From the NCBI RefSeq assembly GCF_000372745.1, contig NZ_KB889697.1, positions 124,001-188,000 of the forward strand: a stretch of 64,000 bases of DNA, given 5' to 3'. Under the pieces are notes generated by a model. It searched no databases and was not told the origin of the DNA. It saw only the letters and a program-made list of their open reading frames with translations. Position numbers and translations under genes: made by a program. Below, piece by piece: positions 24,444 through 33,883 of the stretch. How positions within the stretch are numbered: position 1 is the stretch's first letter; every line of letters starts with the position of its first letter. The DNA comes from Embleya scabrispora DSM 41855. GTDB taxonomy: Bacteria > Actinomycetota > Actinomycetes > Streptomycetales > Streptomycetaceae.

Positions 24444-25811
24444 ATGGGCGGCATGGCGAAGATAAGCAAGGGTGGGAACACTCCGGTACCGACCGCCGAG
24501 CTTCGGGCGGTCCTGACCTGGCGCGCGGCCGGCGCTCCCGACGTGGATGCCTCGGCGCTGCTGCTGAATGCCGCCGGGAAGGTGCGCGCGGAGGCGGATT
24601 TCGTCTTCTACAACCAGCCCTCGGACGCCGCCGGCGCGGTCCGGCACGAGGGGAAGCGGCCCGCCGCCGACGGCATCGTCACCGACACGATCCGGGTGGA
24701 CCTGGCCGCGATGCCGCCGGATGTCGAGCGGGTGGTGATCGGCGCGTCCGCCGACGGTGGCACGTTCGGGCAGGTACCGGGCCTGGCGCTGCACGTGGTG
24801 TCCGCGCAGGGCGGTCCGATCGCCGAGTTCGACATCGACGAGGCATCCACCGAGACGGCGTTCCTGTTCGGCGAGTTCTACCTGCGAGGCGGGGTGTGGA
24901 AGTTCCGCGCGGTCGGCCAGGGGTACGCGTCCGGGCTGACCGGCCTGGCCACCGACTTCGGCATCGAGGTCGCCGCCGACGACGCCCCGAGCACGGCATC
25001 CGCGCCGAGCGCACCCCCGCCTGCTCCCGCCAGGCCGAGTACGCCGCCGCCCTCGGCCCCCGCGGTCAGCCTGAAGAAGCGGAACCTGGTCGATATGGAG
25101 AAGCGGCTCGCCCAGGAGGGCCACCCGCAACTGCTCAACCTGACCAAGCAGGCCGCCGTGAGCCTGGAGAAGCGCGGCCTCGGCGAGCACACCGCGCGGG
25201 TCGCCCTGTGCCTGGACATCTCGTACTCGATGCAGTCGCTGTTCAAGCGCGGCAAGGTGCAGGCGCTCGCGGAGCGGGTGCTCTCACTCGGCCTGCGCTT
25301 CGACGACAACGCGGCCGTGGACGTGTTCCTGTTCGGCTCCCGCGGCCACGCGGTCGGCCAACTCGGGCTGGGCGAGTACCACGGCTGGGCCGAGCGGATC
25401 CGCAAGAACCCCGGTCTGGAGGGCTCGACGGACTACGCCGGCGCCATGCGGCTGGTCCGCGAGCACTACTTCGGCGGCAGCGGGCCGCGTCACCAGCCGC
25501 TCGCGAACGACCTGCCCGTCTACGTCATGTTCATCACCGACGGCCAGACCACCTCGCGCGATGCGACCCGCGAGCAGATGACCTACTCCAGCTTCGAGCC
25601 GATCTTCTGGCAGTTCATGGGCCTCGGCCGACCGGGCGGCTTCTCGTTCCTGGAGGAATTGGACGACCTGACCGGCCGTTACGTCGACAACGCCGACTTC
25701 TTCTCGGTCCAGGATCCGGCGCTCGTCCCGGACGCACAGCTCTACGACATGATGACGAACGAGTACCCGGGCTGGCTCGCCCGCGCGAGGACCCAGGGGC
25801 TGCTGATCTGA
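24444..25811 (+). CDS. TerD-domain and von Willebrand A-domain protein (tellurite-resistance/TerF-like)
   Basis: A 455-residue protein. The N-terminal ~185 residues form a TerD domain: MAKISKGGNTPVPTAELRAVLTW, VDASALLLNAAGKVRAEADFVFYNQP and EFYLRGGVWKFRAVGQGYASGL. A Pro-rich linker (~195-215) leads to a vWA domain: VALCLDISYSM, whose DxSxS forms the MIDAS metal site, and VYVMFITDGQTT with the later Asp. TerD binds calcium; TerD-vWA fusions occur in ter gene sets linked to chemical stress and phage defence. ATG 24444 follows GAGGGG closely. No other ter genes are adjacent. Confidence 0.92.
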   Translation: MGGMAKISKGGNTPVPTAELRAVLTWRAAGAPDVDASALLLNAAGKVRAEADFVFYNQPSDAAGAVRHEGKRPAADGIVTDTIRVDLAAMPPDVERVVIGASADGGTFGQVPGLALHVVSAQGGPIAEFDIDEASTETAFLFGEFYLRGGVWKFRAVGQGYASGLTGLATDFGIEVAADDAPSTASAPSAPPPAPARPSTPPPSAPAVSLKKRNLVDMEKRLAQEGHPQLLNLTKQAAVSLEKRGLGEHTARVALCLDISYSMQSLFKRGKVQALAERVLSLGLRFDDNAAVDVFLFGSRGHAVGQLGLGEYHGWAERIRKNPGLEGSTDYAGAMRLVREHYFGGSGPRHQPLANDLPVYVMFITDGQTTSRDATREQMTYSSFEPIFWQFMGLGRPGGFSFLEELDDLTGRYVDNADFFSVQDPALVPDAQLYDMMTNEYPGWLARARTQGLLI

Positions 25812-25874
25812 CCCACCGCCGACTCGACCCGGGCACGATCACCCGGCCCAGGGGCCACCGATCCGGCTCGCGGA

Positions 25875-27146
25875 CTACCGATCCGCCCCGGGGATCACCG
25901 ATCCGGCCGCCGCGGTCGGCCCACCCCCCTGCGGCCGGGCCGACTCGGCCGGCCGGGCCGTTCCTCGCACCCAGCGTGCGGGGAAGGCGGAGAGCACGTG
26001 CAGGGCCGCCTCCAGCGGCCCCTTGCGCAGCGTGTGCCGCCAGGTCCAGCACAGCAGCAGCGCGACGACGACGAACCCGATCAGCCGCTTCCAGGTCTGG
26101 CCGGCCGCGAGCGGGAACCAGCGGTCGATCGCGATCAGGTGGGCGGTGTACACGGTGAGCGCCATCGCGCCGACCGAGATCAGCGGGTCGAGCACGATCC
26201 GGCCGATCCAGGCGCGGCAGGCCAGCAGGGTCAGGCCGAGCAGGCTCAGGGCGACGCCGATCGCGCCGACGATCTCGAACGGCGTGCCGGTGTGACCCTC
26301 GGCGACGGTCAGCCAGGCCGGATCGGACACCGGGACCGAGCCGACCCGGCTGTGGATCAGCTCGGACACGCTGTACGGCTGCGCGTCGCGGGCGAGCCGA
26401 TCGCCGGTGAGCAGCCTGACCACGAGCCAGGATCCGCCGTATCCGAGCACGGCCAGCCCGGTGCCGATCCCGACGAACGCGCGCTGTACCCGCAGGTCGC
26501 TCAGTCGTAGCCGGCCGACCGCCATCCCGGCGAAGACGAACGGCAGCCAGGTGATCGCCGGGTAGCTGCCGGTCAGGGACAGCGTCTCGAACAGGTCGCC
26601 CGGGCCGTGCCAGTCGCCGAAGCCGGGTGCGCCGTAGCGGATGTCGCCGGTGTCCGCGCTCGCGCGCAGCAGGTACGAGGCGATCGGCCCCAGCAGCGCC
26701 CAGCCCGCCGCGAGCAGCACGAGCGCGCGCGTGTCCAGCCACAGCGCGGGCCAGGCGAGCAGGAAGTAGAGGCCGTAGAAGGCCAGGATGACCAGCACGC
26801 CGGTGTCCAGGTCGGCCAGCCACAGGCCGAGCGGGATCAGCAGCACGGCCCTGATCAGCACCCGGATGACCGCGGCCCAGGTGTATCGATTCCAGCCGCG
26901 CAGCGGTGCCCGGCCGGACATCAGGACCAGCGAGACGCCGGCCAGGAAGGCGAACAGCGCGGAGGCGCGGCCGGACACGCCTTGCACGAGTGTGTCCACG
27001 CCGCCGGCGTAGGGGTCGGGACCGACGTGCGAGGCGAACATGCCCAGGATGGCCAGCGCACGGGCGACGTCCACGCCGACGATCCGTGCCCGCGTGGTCG
27101 CCGGCTGCCCCACGCGCTCCCCGCGCTCCCCCGCTTCGGCTCGCAT
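25875..27146 (-). CDS. Polytopic membrane protein, DUF418/DUF1624-like acyltransferase family
   Basis: A 423-residue protein with about ten membrane helices. The first helix segment RIVGVDVARALAILGMFASHVG is the hallmark of the heparan-alpha-glucosaminide N-acetyltransferase/DUF418 group, where the following His is thought to take part in acyl transfer. The C-terminal half carries ISVGAMALTVYTAHLIAIDRW, as in DUF418. The last ~40 residues are a disordered Pro/Ala tail. A transmembrane acyl-transfer role is inferred from the family; the acceptor is unknown. Confidence 0.87.
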   Translation of the reverse strand: MRAEAGERGERVGQPATTRARIVGVDVARALAILGMFASHVGPDPYAGGVDTLVQGVSGRASALFAFLAGVSLVLMSGRAPLRGWNRYTWAAVIRVLIRAVLLIPLGLWLADLDTGVLVILAFYGLYFLLAWPALWLDTRALVLLAAGWALLGPIASYLLRASADTGDIRYGAPGFGDWHGPGDLFETLSLTGSYPAITWLPFVFAGMAVGRLRLSDLRVQRAFVGIGTGLAVLGYGGSWLVVRLLTGDRLARDAQPYSVSELIHSRVGSVPVSDPAWLTVAEGHTGTPFEIVGAIGVALSLLGLTLLACRAWIGRIVLDPLISVGAMALTVYTAHLIAIDRWFPLAAGQTWKRLIGFVVVALLLCWTWRHTLRKGPLEAALHVLSAFPARWVRGTARPAESARPQGGGPTAAAGSVIPGADR

Positions 27147-27229
27147 GCGTCCAGATTAGGCGGCTCCTCGAACTCTCGTCGGACTCGCGGGGAGGCTCCC
27201 GCGGCCGCGTCGACGAGCGTCGGCCCCGC

Positions 27230-28024
27230 CTACTCGCCCGCCGCGTCCGACGTCTTGGGAGCCACGGGCGACTGCGGAGCGACCGACGACGGCGGAGCGG
27301 CCGACGACTGCGGCGTCACCGGCGCCTCCGCGCCGGCCGGCGCGGAATCCTCGCCGCGCCGCCGCACCGCGACCATGGCCAGCGCCAGCGAGACGCAGCC
27401 GACGAACACGCTGACCACGACCGGTGTGCTCAGGCCGCTTCGCACCGAGGCGCCCGCCGCGCACTGGACCAGCGTCATCGGCAACATGCCCAGTGCGGTG
27501 CCGAGCAGGAATTGGCCGGTGCGGATCCCGGTCGCCGCCGCGCCGTAGCTGACCACCGAGGACGGGATCACCGGGATCATCCGCAGGATCGTGATCGGCA
27601 CCAGGCCGTTTCGGGAGAGCCGGCGATCGAGGACGGCCAGTGCCTCGCGCTTGTGCAGCCAGCCGCCGATCCGCTCCCGGCCCACCCGGCGGCCGAGATA
27701 CAGGCTGATCAGCGCGCCCAGGGTGGCCCCGGCCAGGGTGACCACCGTGCCCCCGATCGCGCCGAACAGCGCTCCCGCGATCGGCGCGAACAGCGACTTG
27801 GGGACGAACGCGGTCACACTCAGCGCGCAGACCACGATGAAGATCGCCGCCGAGACCGGTAGCGGCCAATGGGTCCACGCGCCGTGGTCGAGAAAATCCC
27901 GCAACGAGTCGAGCAAGCCGCGCACGGTGTCCAACCTGCGTCCGCCCCTCGTACCCATGGTGTCTATGCGCCCAATGCGCCCGATCCCGGTGCGCCGGGC
28001 GATCCGCTCCGAATCGTCGGCCAT
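27230..28024 (-). CDS. TVP38/TMEM64 (VTT-domain) membrane protein
   Basis: About 264 residues with ATG 28024; ATG 27958 is an alternative, and neither has a clear ribosome binding site. The VTT core is visible: SVTAFVPKSLFAPIAGALFGAIGGTVVTLAGATLGALISLYLGRRVGRERI, then LVPITILRMIPVIPSSVVSYGAAATGI. Five or six membrane helices are expected, followed by an Ala/Pro-rich tail. The family is broadly distributed, with proposed lipid-handling roles. It lies downstream of nothing obvious and is followed by the DUF418-like gene on the same strand. Confidence 0.87.
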   Translation of the reverse strand: MADDSERIARRTGIGRIGRIDTMGTRGGRRLDTVRGLLDSLRDFLDHGAWTHWPLPVSAAIFIVVCALSVTAFVPKSLFAPIAGALFGAIGGTVVTLAGATLGALISLYLGRRVGRERIGGWLHKREALAVLDRRLSRNGLVPITILRMIPVIPSSVVSYGAAATGIRTGQFLLGTALGMLPMTLVQCAAGASVRSGLSTPVVVSVFVGCVSLALAMVAVRRRGEDSAPAGAEAPVTPQSSAAPPSSVAPQSPVAPKTSDAAGE

Positions 28025-28281
28025 GCCGTCGCGGCGGCACACGCCCTCGATCACGCCCGGCCCCCCGGCGCGCATTCGGCCCATTGTACGGAGCGTTCGC
28101 GCTCCCCGTGCGAGCCCATCACCTGCCGAAACGATCACGACGTGACGAAACGGAGCGCCGGGTCATCCGGTGCCGGCGCGGCCTCGGCCTTCGTCGGCGA
28201 TGCCGTGAAGGGCGTGAGGCGCGGTCGCGATTTCACCGGCTCCGAAGATTTTGCCGGCGTTGCGGGGTCATTCCGTGTTAG

Positions 28282-28305
28282 AAAACCTACTGGCCACTAG
28301 GTTTT
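28282..28305. promoter_or_regulatory. 24-base operator-like palindrome before the GH3 gene
   Basis: The arms AAAACCTA (28282-28289) and TAGGTTTT (28298-28305) are perfect inverted repeats around CTGGCCAC, itself nearly palindromic. The site ends 12 bases before the ATG and abuts the ACGGAGGA ribosome binding site, so a bound repressor would block transcription. AT-rich arms stand out in this GC-rich DNA. No regulator gene is directly adjacent. Confidence 0.75.
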
Positions 28306-28317
28306 TACGGAGGACCC

Positions 28318-30102
28318 ATGACCGAGACCACCGCGCGCACCCGGTTTCGCGCCGCGACCTGCCCCTACGAGGACGCGTCGCTGCCGATCGAGGAACGGGT
28401 CGCGGACCTGCTCGGCCGGATGACGGTCGAGGAGAAGGCCGGTCTGATGTTCCAGACCATCGCGGTCATGGGGCCCGAGGGCACGCTGTCGGAGGACGAG
28501 GGTTCCCGGCCGTTCGGCGTCACGGTGCGCGAGATGATCACCGAAAAGGGGATGAACCACTTCAACCTGCTTGGTGGGGGTCGGCCCGAGCACATCGCGC
28601 AGTGGCACAACCGGATTCAGGAGCTGGCGCTGAGGACCCGGCTGGGCATCCCGGTCACGCTCTCCACCGACCCCCGGCACCACTTCACCGACAACCCGGG
28701 CACCGCCGCGTACGCCGAGGGCTTCTCGCAGTATCCCGAGACGCTCGGCCTGGCCGCGATCGGCGACGAGGAACTGGTCCGCGAGTTCGCCGACCTGATG
28801 CGCCGCGAATATCTCGCGGTCGGCATCCGGCTCGCACTGCACCCGCAGATCGACCTCGCCACCGAACCGCGCTGGTCGCGGATCAACGGCACGTTCGGCG
28901 AGGACGCCGAGGCGACCGGCAAAATGGTCACCGCCTACATCCGCGGCGCGCAGGGCGAGACGCTGAACACCGAGTCGGTGGCCTGCATGACCAAGCACTT
29001 CCCCGGCGGCGGCCCGCAACTCGACGGCGAGGACCCGCACTTCCCGTACGGTCGCGAGCAGGTCTATCCGGGTGGCAACTTCGACTATCACCTGGAGCCG
29101 TTCAAGAAGGCGCTCGCGGCCGGGACGTCGCAGATGATGCCGTACTACGGCATGCCGATCGAGACCGAGCACGAGGCCGTCGCGTTCGGCTTCAACAAGG
29201 GCATCATCACCGGCCTGCTGCGCGAACGACTGGGCTTCGACGGCATCGTGTGCACCGACTGGGGCCTGATCTCCGACGCGAACATCATGGGCCAGACCAT
29301 GCCCGCGCGGGCCTGGGGCGTCGAGGAGTTGTCCGTCCCGGATCGGGTGTTGCGGGTGATCGAGGCGGGTTGCGACCAGTTCGGCGGCGAGGACATCCCC
29401 GAGCAGATCGTCGCGCTGGTGGCGGCGGGCCGACTCACCGAGGAGCGGCTGGACCTGTCGGTGCGGCGGTTGCTGCGAGAGAAGTTCGTCCTGGGCCTGT
29501 TCGACCACCCGTTCGTCGACCCGGCCGCCGCTGCCGCGCTGGTGGGCACCGACGCCGGCATCGCGGCCGGGCTGCGCGCGCAGAGCAGGTCGATCACGGT
29601 GCTCAAGAACGAATCGGTGCTGCCACTGGCCGAAGGCACACGCGTGTACGTCCGAGGTGTCGACGCCGAGGTGGCCGCCGGCTACGGCACCGTCGTGGCC
29701 ACTCCCGAGGAGGCGGATGTCGCGATCGTGCGGATCAAGACCCCGTTCGAGCCGCGCGAGGGCGGCTTCGAACAGTTCTTCCACGCGGGTTCGCTGGAGT
29801 TCACCGAGGCCGAGCTGACCCCGATCCTGGACCTGTGCGCGAGCGTGCCCACCGTGGTGGACATCCACCTGGAGCGCCCGGCGGTCATCCCGGAGATCGC
29901 CGAGCGGTCGTCCGCGCTGGTGGCGAACTACGGCTGCGCCGACGCACCGCTGCTGGACGCGCTGTTCGGTCGGGTGCGGCCCGAGGGCAGGCTGCCGTTC
30001 GAGTTGCCGCGCTCGATGGCCGATGTGCGCGCCCAGCGCTCGGACGTGCCCCGGGACGGCAAGGACCCGGTCTTCCCGTTCGGACACGGCCTGACGTACT
30101 GA
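28318..30102 (+). CDS. Glycoside hydrolase family 3 (beta-glucosidase-like)
   Basis: A 594-residue intracellular hydrolase. The (beta/alpha)8 domain begins SLPIEERVADLLGRMTVEEKAGLM. It holds the substrate-binding MTKHFPGGGP (KHF motif) and the nucleophile in GIVCTDWGL (Asp). The C-terminal alpha/beta sandwich contains SITVLKNESVLPL and ends DPVFPFGHGLTY. The enzyme should cleave beta-linked glucose or related sugars; exact substrate is not predictable. No signal peptide is present. ACGGAGGA lies before ATG 28318, with a palindromic operator immediately upstream. Confidence 0.94.
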   Translation: MTETTARTRFRAATCPYEDASLPIEERVADLLGRMTVEEKAGLMFQTIAVMGPEGTLSEDEGSRPFGVTVREMITEKGMNHFNLLGGGRPEHIAQWHNRIQELALRTRLGIPVTLSTDPRHHFTDNPGTAAYAEGFSQYPETLGLAAIGDEELVREFADLMRREYLAVGIRLALHPQIDLATEPRWSRINGTFGEDAEATGKMVTAYIRGAQGETLNTESVACMTKHFPGGGPQLDGEDPHFPYGREQVYPGGNFDYHLEPFKKALAAGTSQMMPYYGMPIETEHEAVAFGFNKGIITGLLRERLGFDGIVCTDWGLISDANIMGQTMPARAWGVEELSVPDRVLRVIEAGCDQFGGEDIPEQIVALVAAGRLTEERLDLSVRRLLREKFVLGLFDHPFVDPAAAAALVGTDAGIAAGLRAQSRSITVLKNESVLPLAEGTRVYVRGVDAEVAAGYGTVVATPEEADVAIVRIKTPFEPREGGFEQFFHAGSLEFTEAELTPILDLCASVPTVVDIHLERPAVIPEIAERSSALVANYGCADAPLLDALFGRVRPEGRLPFELPRSMADVRAQRSDVPRDGKDPVFPFGHGLTY

Positions 30103-30257
30103 GCACCCCCCGAGATCGAGCGCTCCCGAGCGAGCCGAGGCCCTTACCCCACCGGGGTATCCGCCTCGGTTCGCCGGCACCGCGGTGCACGAACGTGGTG
30201 GGCGCGCCGACACGCACCGGTTCACCATTGCCGTCCGCGCCTGCTTAGGGTGCTGCC

Positions 30258-30833
30258 ATGGGTAGCGAGCAGTGGGAGGGCGCGGCTCTCTCCTTGCACG
30301 CGACGGCTCGGGCACTGCGGGTGTACCGGCTGCGTGCCGTCGTGGCGACGGTGATCGGTCTGGCCGGCACGGGGGCCTGGTTCGTGGTCTTGTCCACCGC
30401 CGAGGACGCGGGCAACGAGGCATGGGGCGGCTGGGGCACGGTCCCGCTCGTGGTCGGCCTCGTGGCTTTGGTGATCGGGATCGGCGCGCTGGTCTTGGGC
30501 CGCCGGATGCGCCGCACACTGGCCCGCCATCCGTGGGTGACCTGCTCGTGCCGCTTCCGCGATCCGGCCGACGGCGACGGCGCGTGGGGTCCGCCGCTGG
30601 TGATCGGCGAGCGCGCCGGCGACGGCACGCAGCACGCACTGACCGTGGTGTCCATGTCGCACCGCTGGTGGCACCTGCACAAGTGCGACGGTGGCGACGT
30701 GTGGTTCGCGGGCGATCCGGCGCGTGGCGGTGTGGTCTCACCGCCCGGCGGCGAACTCCTGCTCTGGAGCCGCCCGAGCCGACTCGGCCGCAGCAGTCGC
30801 CCCACCCACCGCGCCAACCCCGCCGGAGCGTGA
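30258..30833 (+). CDS. Two-helix membrane protein of unknown function
   Basis: A 191-residue protein. Membrane helices lie at ~28-48 (AVVATVIGLAGTGAWFVVL) and ~60-82 (TVPLVVGLVALVIGIGALVLG). The C-terminal domain (HPWVTCSCRFRDPADGD, VVSMSHRWWHLHKCDGGDVWFAGDP) is cytoplasmic or extracytoplasmic and reads like a small beta domain. I do not recognise the family. It faces the convergent DUF1707 gene. Confidence 0.75.
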   Translation: MGSEQWEGAALSLHATARALRVYRLRAVVATVIGLAGTGAWFVVLSTAEDAGNEAWGGWGTVPLVVGLVALVIGIGALVLGRRMRRTLARHPWVTCSCRFRDPADGDGAWGPPLVIGERAGDGTQHALTVVSMSHRWWHLHKCDGGDVWFAGDPARGGVVSPPGGELLLWSRPSRLGRSSRPTHRANPAGA

Positions 30834-30871
30834 GGGCGCCCGCCGGGCGCTCGGCCCACCCCGGCGCCGGC

Positions 30872-31516
30872 TCATTTGATCAGCCGCAGGCTGATCGGGT
30901 AGCGCATCACATCGCCGCCGGCCGCCCGGGCCCCGCCGAGGATGGCGAAGACCGCGATGGACGAGTACATGACGGCGATCATCAGGCCGCCGAAGTCGCC
31001 GAGCAGCGCCAGGATGGGCGTCAGGACGAACGAGATCAGACAGGTCAGCTGGAAGTTCAGCGCCGCCTTGGCGTTGTCCCGGACGAACTCCGAGCGGGCA
31101 CCCACCGTTCCGCGGATCAGGTACGGGCCGACCACGGGCGCGCAGAAGCCGCTCCAGTGCGCGGCCGCACTCCATCCCCGCTCGCGGCCCGGGCGCATGC
31201 GCTCGTACGGCCCGGCGGGCCGGTTGAGCCACCACGGCGGCGGCATCGGCGGCCCGGGCATCACCCGGTGCATCGGCATCATCGGCGGCCCCGACATCGG
31301 CATCAGCAGGTCGTCGAGCAGCGCCTCCAGATCCGCCCGGGTGCGCCCGGCCAGCGCCGCGGCGACCCGCTCCTCGAACTCCTCGTCGTCCAGCCTGCCT
31401 TCGCCGTAGGCGTGCTTGAGGTGTTCGATCGTGCGTTCGCGATCCGCGTCGCCGACCCGCATGTGCGCGGGCATGCCGTACCAATGGGGTGGATGAGGAC
31501 CGGAATTCGGGTGCAT
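30872..31516 (-). CDS. DUF1707 and DUF4870 membrane protein
   Basis: A 214-residue protein. An N-terminal SHOCT-like DUF1707 domain covers residues ~19-70: MRVGDADRERTIEHLKHAYGEGRLDDEEFEERVAAALAGRT. A Met/Pro-rich linker follows (PMSGPPMMPMHRVMPGPPMPPP). The C-terminal DUF4870 part has three membrane helices, including FCAPVVGPYLI and LNFQLTCLISFVLTPILALLG. Such proteins are common in actinomycetes and have no defined biochemical role. Confidence 0.9.
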   Translation of the reverse strand: MHPNSGPHPPHWYGMPAHMRVGDADRERTIEHLKHAYGEGRLDDEEFEERVAAALAGRTRADLEALLDDLLMPMSGPPMMPMHRVMPGPPMPPPWWLNRPAGPYERMRPGRERGWSAAAHWSGFCAPVVGPYLIRGTVGARSEFVRDNAKAALNFQLTCLISFVLTPILALLGDFGGLMIAVMYSSIAVFAILGGARAAGGDVMRYPISLRLIK

Positions 31517-31693
31517 GCGCGGCTCCTCTCGCTGTGCACACGGCTTCGTACAGCATGCGCCGTCGACGGACCGTGGTCTATCAGGGATAACCCTTGGTCC
31601 GACCCCTGGACAACCGTCGCAGGTATGAGTGCGATCCGCCTCGCGACGAAGCGCCTGCGGATTTCGTCCGGTGCGACGCCGGGCCGGACCCGG

Positions 31694-33802
31694 TCAGAAC
31701 AGCCGGCGCAGCAGCCGCAACGAGTGCGCCTCCAGGTGTACGGAGGTGCCCGCCTTGGCCGCGGGCCGGTCCCGATCCAGCACCACCGCCGCACTGTCCA
31801 GCACCGTCCCCCACGCCGCGCCGTACTCGGCGGGCGGCAGGGTGAAGTGCAGGTCCCCCTCGTGCGCGTTGATCAACAGGAAGAACGAGTCGTCGCGGAT
31901 CGGTTCGCCGCGCGGGCCGGGTTCGCCGATCGCGTCGCCGTTGAAGAAGACCGAGATCGCCTTGTTGAAGCCGGCCTGCCAGTCCGCCACGGTCATCGGC
32001 CGCCCACCGGGTGCGAACCACTCGATGTCGGCCAGGCTCGCGTCGTCCGCCGGCACCCCGCGCAAAAAGCGCCGGCGGCGAAACACCGGATGCTCGCGGC
32101 GCAGCCGGATCAGCATCTGCACCCATTCGAGGAACACCCAGTGCTCCCGGCCGCGTTCCCAGTCGACCCAGGAGACCTCGTTGTCCTGGCAGTACGCGTT
32201 GTTGTTGCCGCCCTGGGTGCGGGCGATCTCGTCCCCGTGCAGCAGCATCGGCACGCCCTGGGACAGCAGCAGCGTCGCGGCCAGGTTGCGCTTGGTCTTC
32301 TCCCGCAGTGCGAGGATCTCGATGTCGGTGCTCTCGCCCTCCACTCCGCAGTTCCAGGACCGGTTGTGGCTCTCCCCGTCCCGGCCGTCCTCACCGTTGG
32401 CGTCGTTGCGCTTGTGCTCGTAGGAGACCAGGTCGTGCAGCGTGAAGCCGTCGTGGGCGGTGACGAAGTTGACCGACGCGGTCGGCCGCCGGCCGTCGTG
32501 GCGATACATGTCGCCGGATCCGGTGAACCGGGCGGCGAAGTCCGGGAGCATGCCCGGTTGTCCGCGCCACAGGTCGCGCACGGTGTCCCGATACCGGCCG
32601 TTCCACTCGGTCCACAGCGGCGGGAAGTTGCCCACCTGGTAGCCCTCGTCGCCGACGTCCCACGGCTCGGCGATCAGCTTGACCCGGCTGACCACCGGGT
32701 CCTGCTGGACCAGGTCGAAGAACGCGGAGAGCTTGTCCACCTCGTAGAACTGCCGGGCCAGTGCCGCCGCGAGGTCGAAGCGGAAGCCGTCGACGTGCAT
32801 CTCGGTGACCCAGTAGCGCAGCGAGTCCATGATCATTTGGAGCACGTGCGGATGCGACATGCGCAGCGAGTTGCCGGTGCCGGTGGTGTCCCAGTAGTAG
32901 CGCGGGTCCTGTTCGGACAGCCGGTAGTAGGCGCCGTTGTCGATCCCGCGCAGGGACAGCGTCGGGCCCAGGTGGTTGCCCTCCGCGGTGTGGTTGTAGA
33001 CCACGTCGAGAATCACCTCGATACCGGCCTGGTGCAGGCATTTCACCAGGTAGCGGAACTCCTGCACCTGTTGCCCCAGCGAGCCGGTCGAGGAGTAGGC
33101 GGCGTGCGGCGCGAAGAAGCCGATCGTGTTGTAGCCCCAGTGGTTGGCCAATCCCCGGGCGACCAGGTGTCCGTCGTCGACGAACTGGTGCACCGGCATC
33201 AACTCGACCGCGGTGACCCCCAGCGACCGGAAGTACTCGATCATCGTCGGGTGTGCCATGCCCGCGTAGGTGCCGCGGATCTCCGGCGGGATGTCCGGAT
33301 GACGCATCGTCAACCCGCGGACGTGCGCCTCGTAGATCACCGTGTCGTGGTATTCGTGCCCGGGCCGGTGGTCGTCGCCCCAGTCGAAGTACGGGTTGAC
33401 CACGACCGAGGTCATCATGTGCGGCGCCGAGTCGCTCTCGTCGATCCGCTCCGGCTCGCCGAACCGATACCCGAACACCGGTTGGCCCCAGCGGATGTCG
33501 CCGTCGAATGCCTTGCCGTACGGATCCAGGAGCAATTTGGCCGGATTGCAGCGGATCCCCCGGCGGGGCTCCCAAGGCCCGTGCACGCGGTAGCCGTAGC
33601 GCGCACCGGGTTGCAGGCCGGGCAGGTATCCGTGCCAGATGCCACCGTCCACCTCGCGCAGCGGCACCCGTTCCTCGTTGCGGGCATCGTCGACCAGGCA
33701 CAGGTCGACGGCTTGGGCGACATCGCTGTACAGGGCGAAGTTGACGCCCGTTCCGTCGTAGGAGGCACCCAGCGGAAACGGGTGTCCGGGCCACAGCGTC
33801 AT
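31694..33802 (-). CDS. glgX: Glycogen debranching enzyme GlgX
   Basis: A 702-residue alpha-amylase-family (GH13) enzyme that hydrolyses alpha-1,6 branches of limit glycogen. An N-terminal CBM48-like domain begins PLGASYDGTGVNFALYSD. The catalytic barrel shows VILDVVYNHTAEGN (region I), DGFRFDLAAAL (region II, nucleophile Asp), KLIAEPWDVG (region III, acid Glu) and NFVTAHDGFTLHD (region IV). The family signature GGNNNAYCQDNE follows. AAGGGGGG precedes ATG 33802. Function is confident; trehalose or alpha-glucan genes are not adjacent. Confidence 0.96.
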   Translation of the reverse strand: MTLWPGHPFPLGASYDGTGVNFALYSDVAQAVDLCLVDDARNEERVPLREVDGGIWHGYLPGLQPGARYGYRVHGPWEPRRGIRCNPAKLLLDPYGKAFDGDIRWGQPVFGYRFGEPERIDESDSAPHMMTSVVVNPYFDWGDDHRPGHEYHDTVIYEAHVRGLTMRHPDIPPEIRGTYAGMAHPTMIEYFRSLGVTAVELMPVHQFVDDGHLVARGLANHWGYNTIGFFAPHAAYSSTGSLGQQVQEFRYLVKCLHQAGIEVILDVVYNHTAEGNHLGPTLSLRGIDNGAYYRLSEQDPRYYWDTTGTGNSLRMSHPHVLQMIMDSLRYWVTEMHVDGFRFDLAAALARQFYEVDKLSAFFDLVQQDPVVSRVKLIAEPWDVGDEGYQVGNFPPLWTEWNGRYRDTVRDLWRGQPGMLPDFAARFTGSGDMYRHDGRRPTASVNFVTAHDGFTLHDLVSYEHKRNDANGEDGRDGESHNRSWNCGVEGESTDIEILALREKTKRNLAATLLLSQGVPMLLHGDEIARTQGGNNNAYCQDNEVSWVDWERGREHWVFLEWVQMLIRLRREHPVFRRRRFLRGVPADDASLADIEWFAPGGRPMTVADWQAGFNKAISVFFNGDAIGEPGPRGEPIRDDSFFLLINAHEGDLHFTLPPAEYGAAWGTVLDSAAVVLDRDRPAAKAGTSVHLEAHSLRLLRRLF

Positions 33803-33883
33803 CGAGGTTCCCCCCTTCGCGGCCGGGTTCGGCCTGACCGCACACCTGCCCGGGTCCGGGCCCGGGAACCGTTCCCGCGCCCG

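Noticed and set aside
30272..33880. N-terminal extension of the beta-propeller protein over glgX
   Set aside because: The extension is antisense to glgX, has no domains, and a signal peptide with lipobox starts at 33884.
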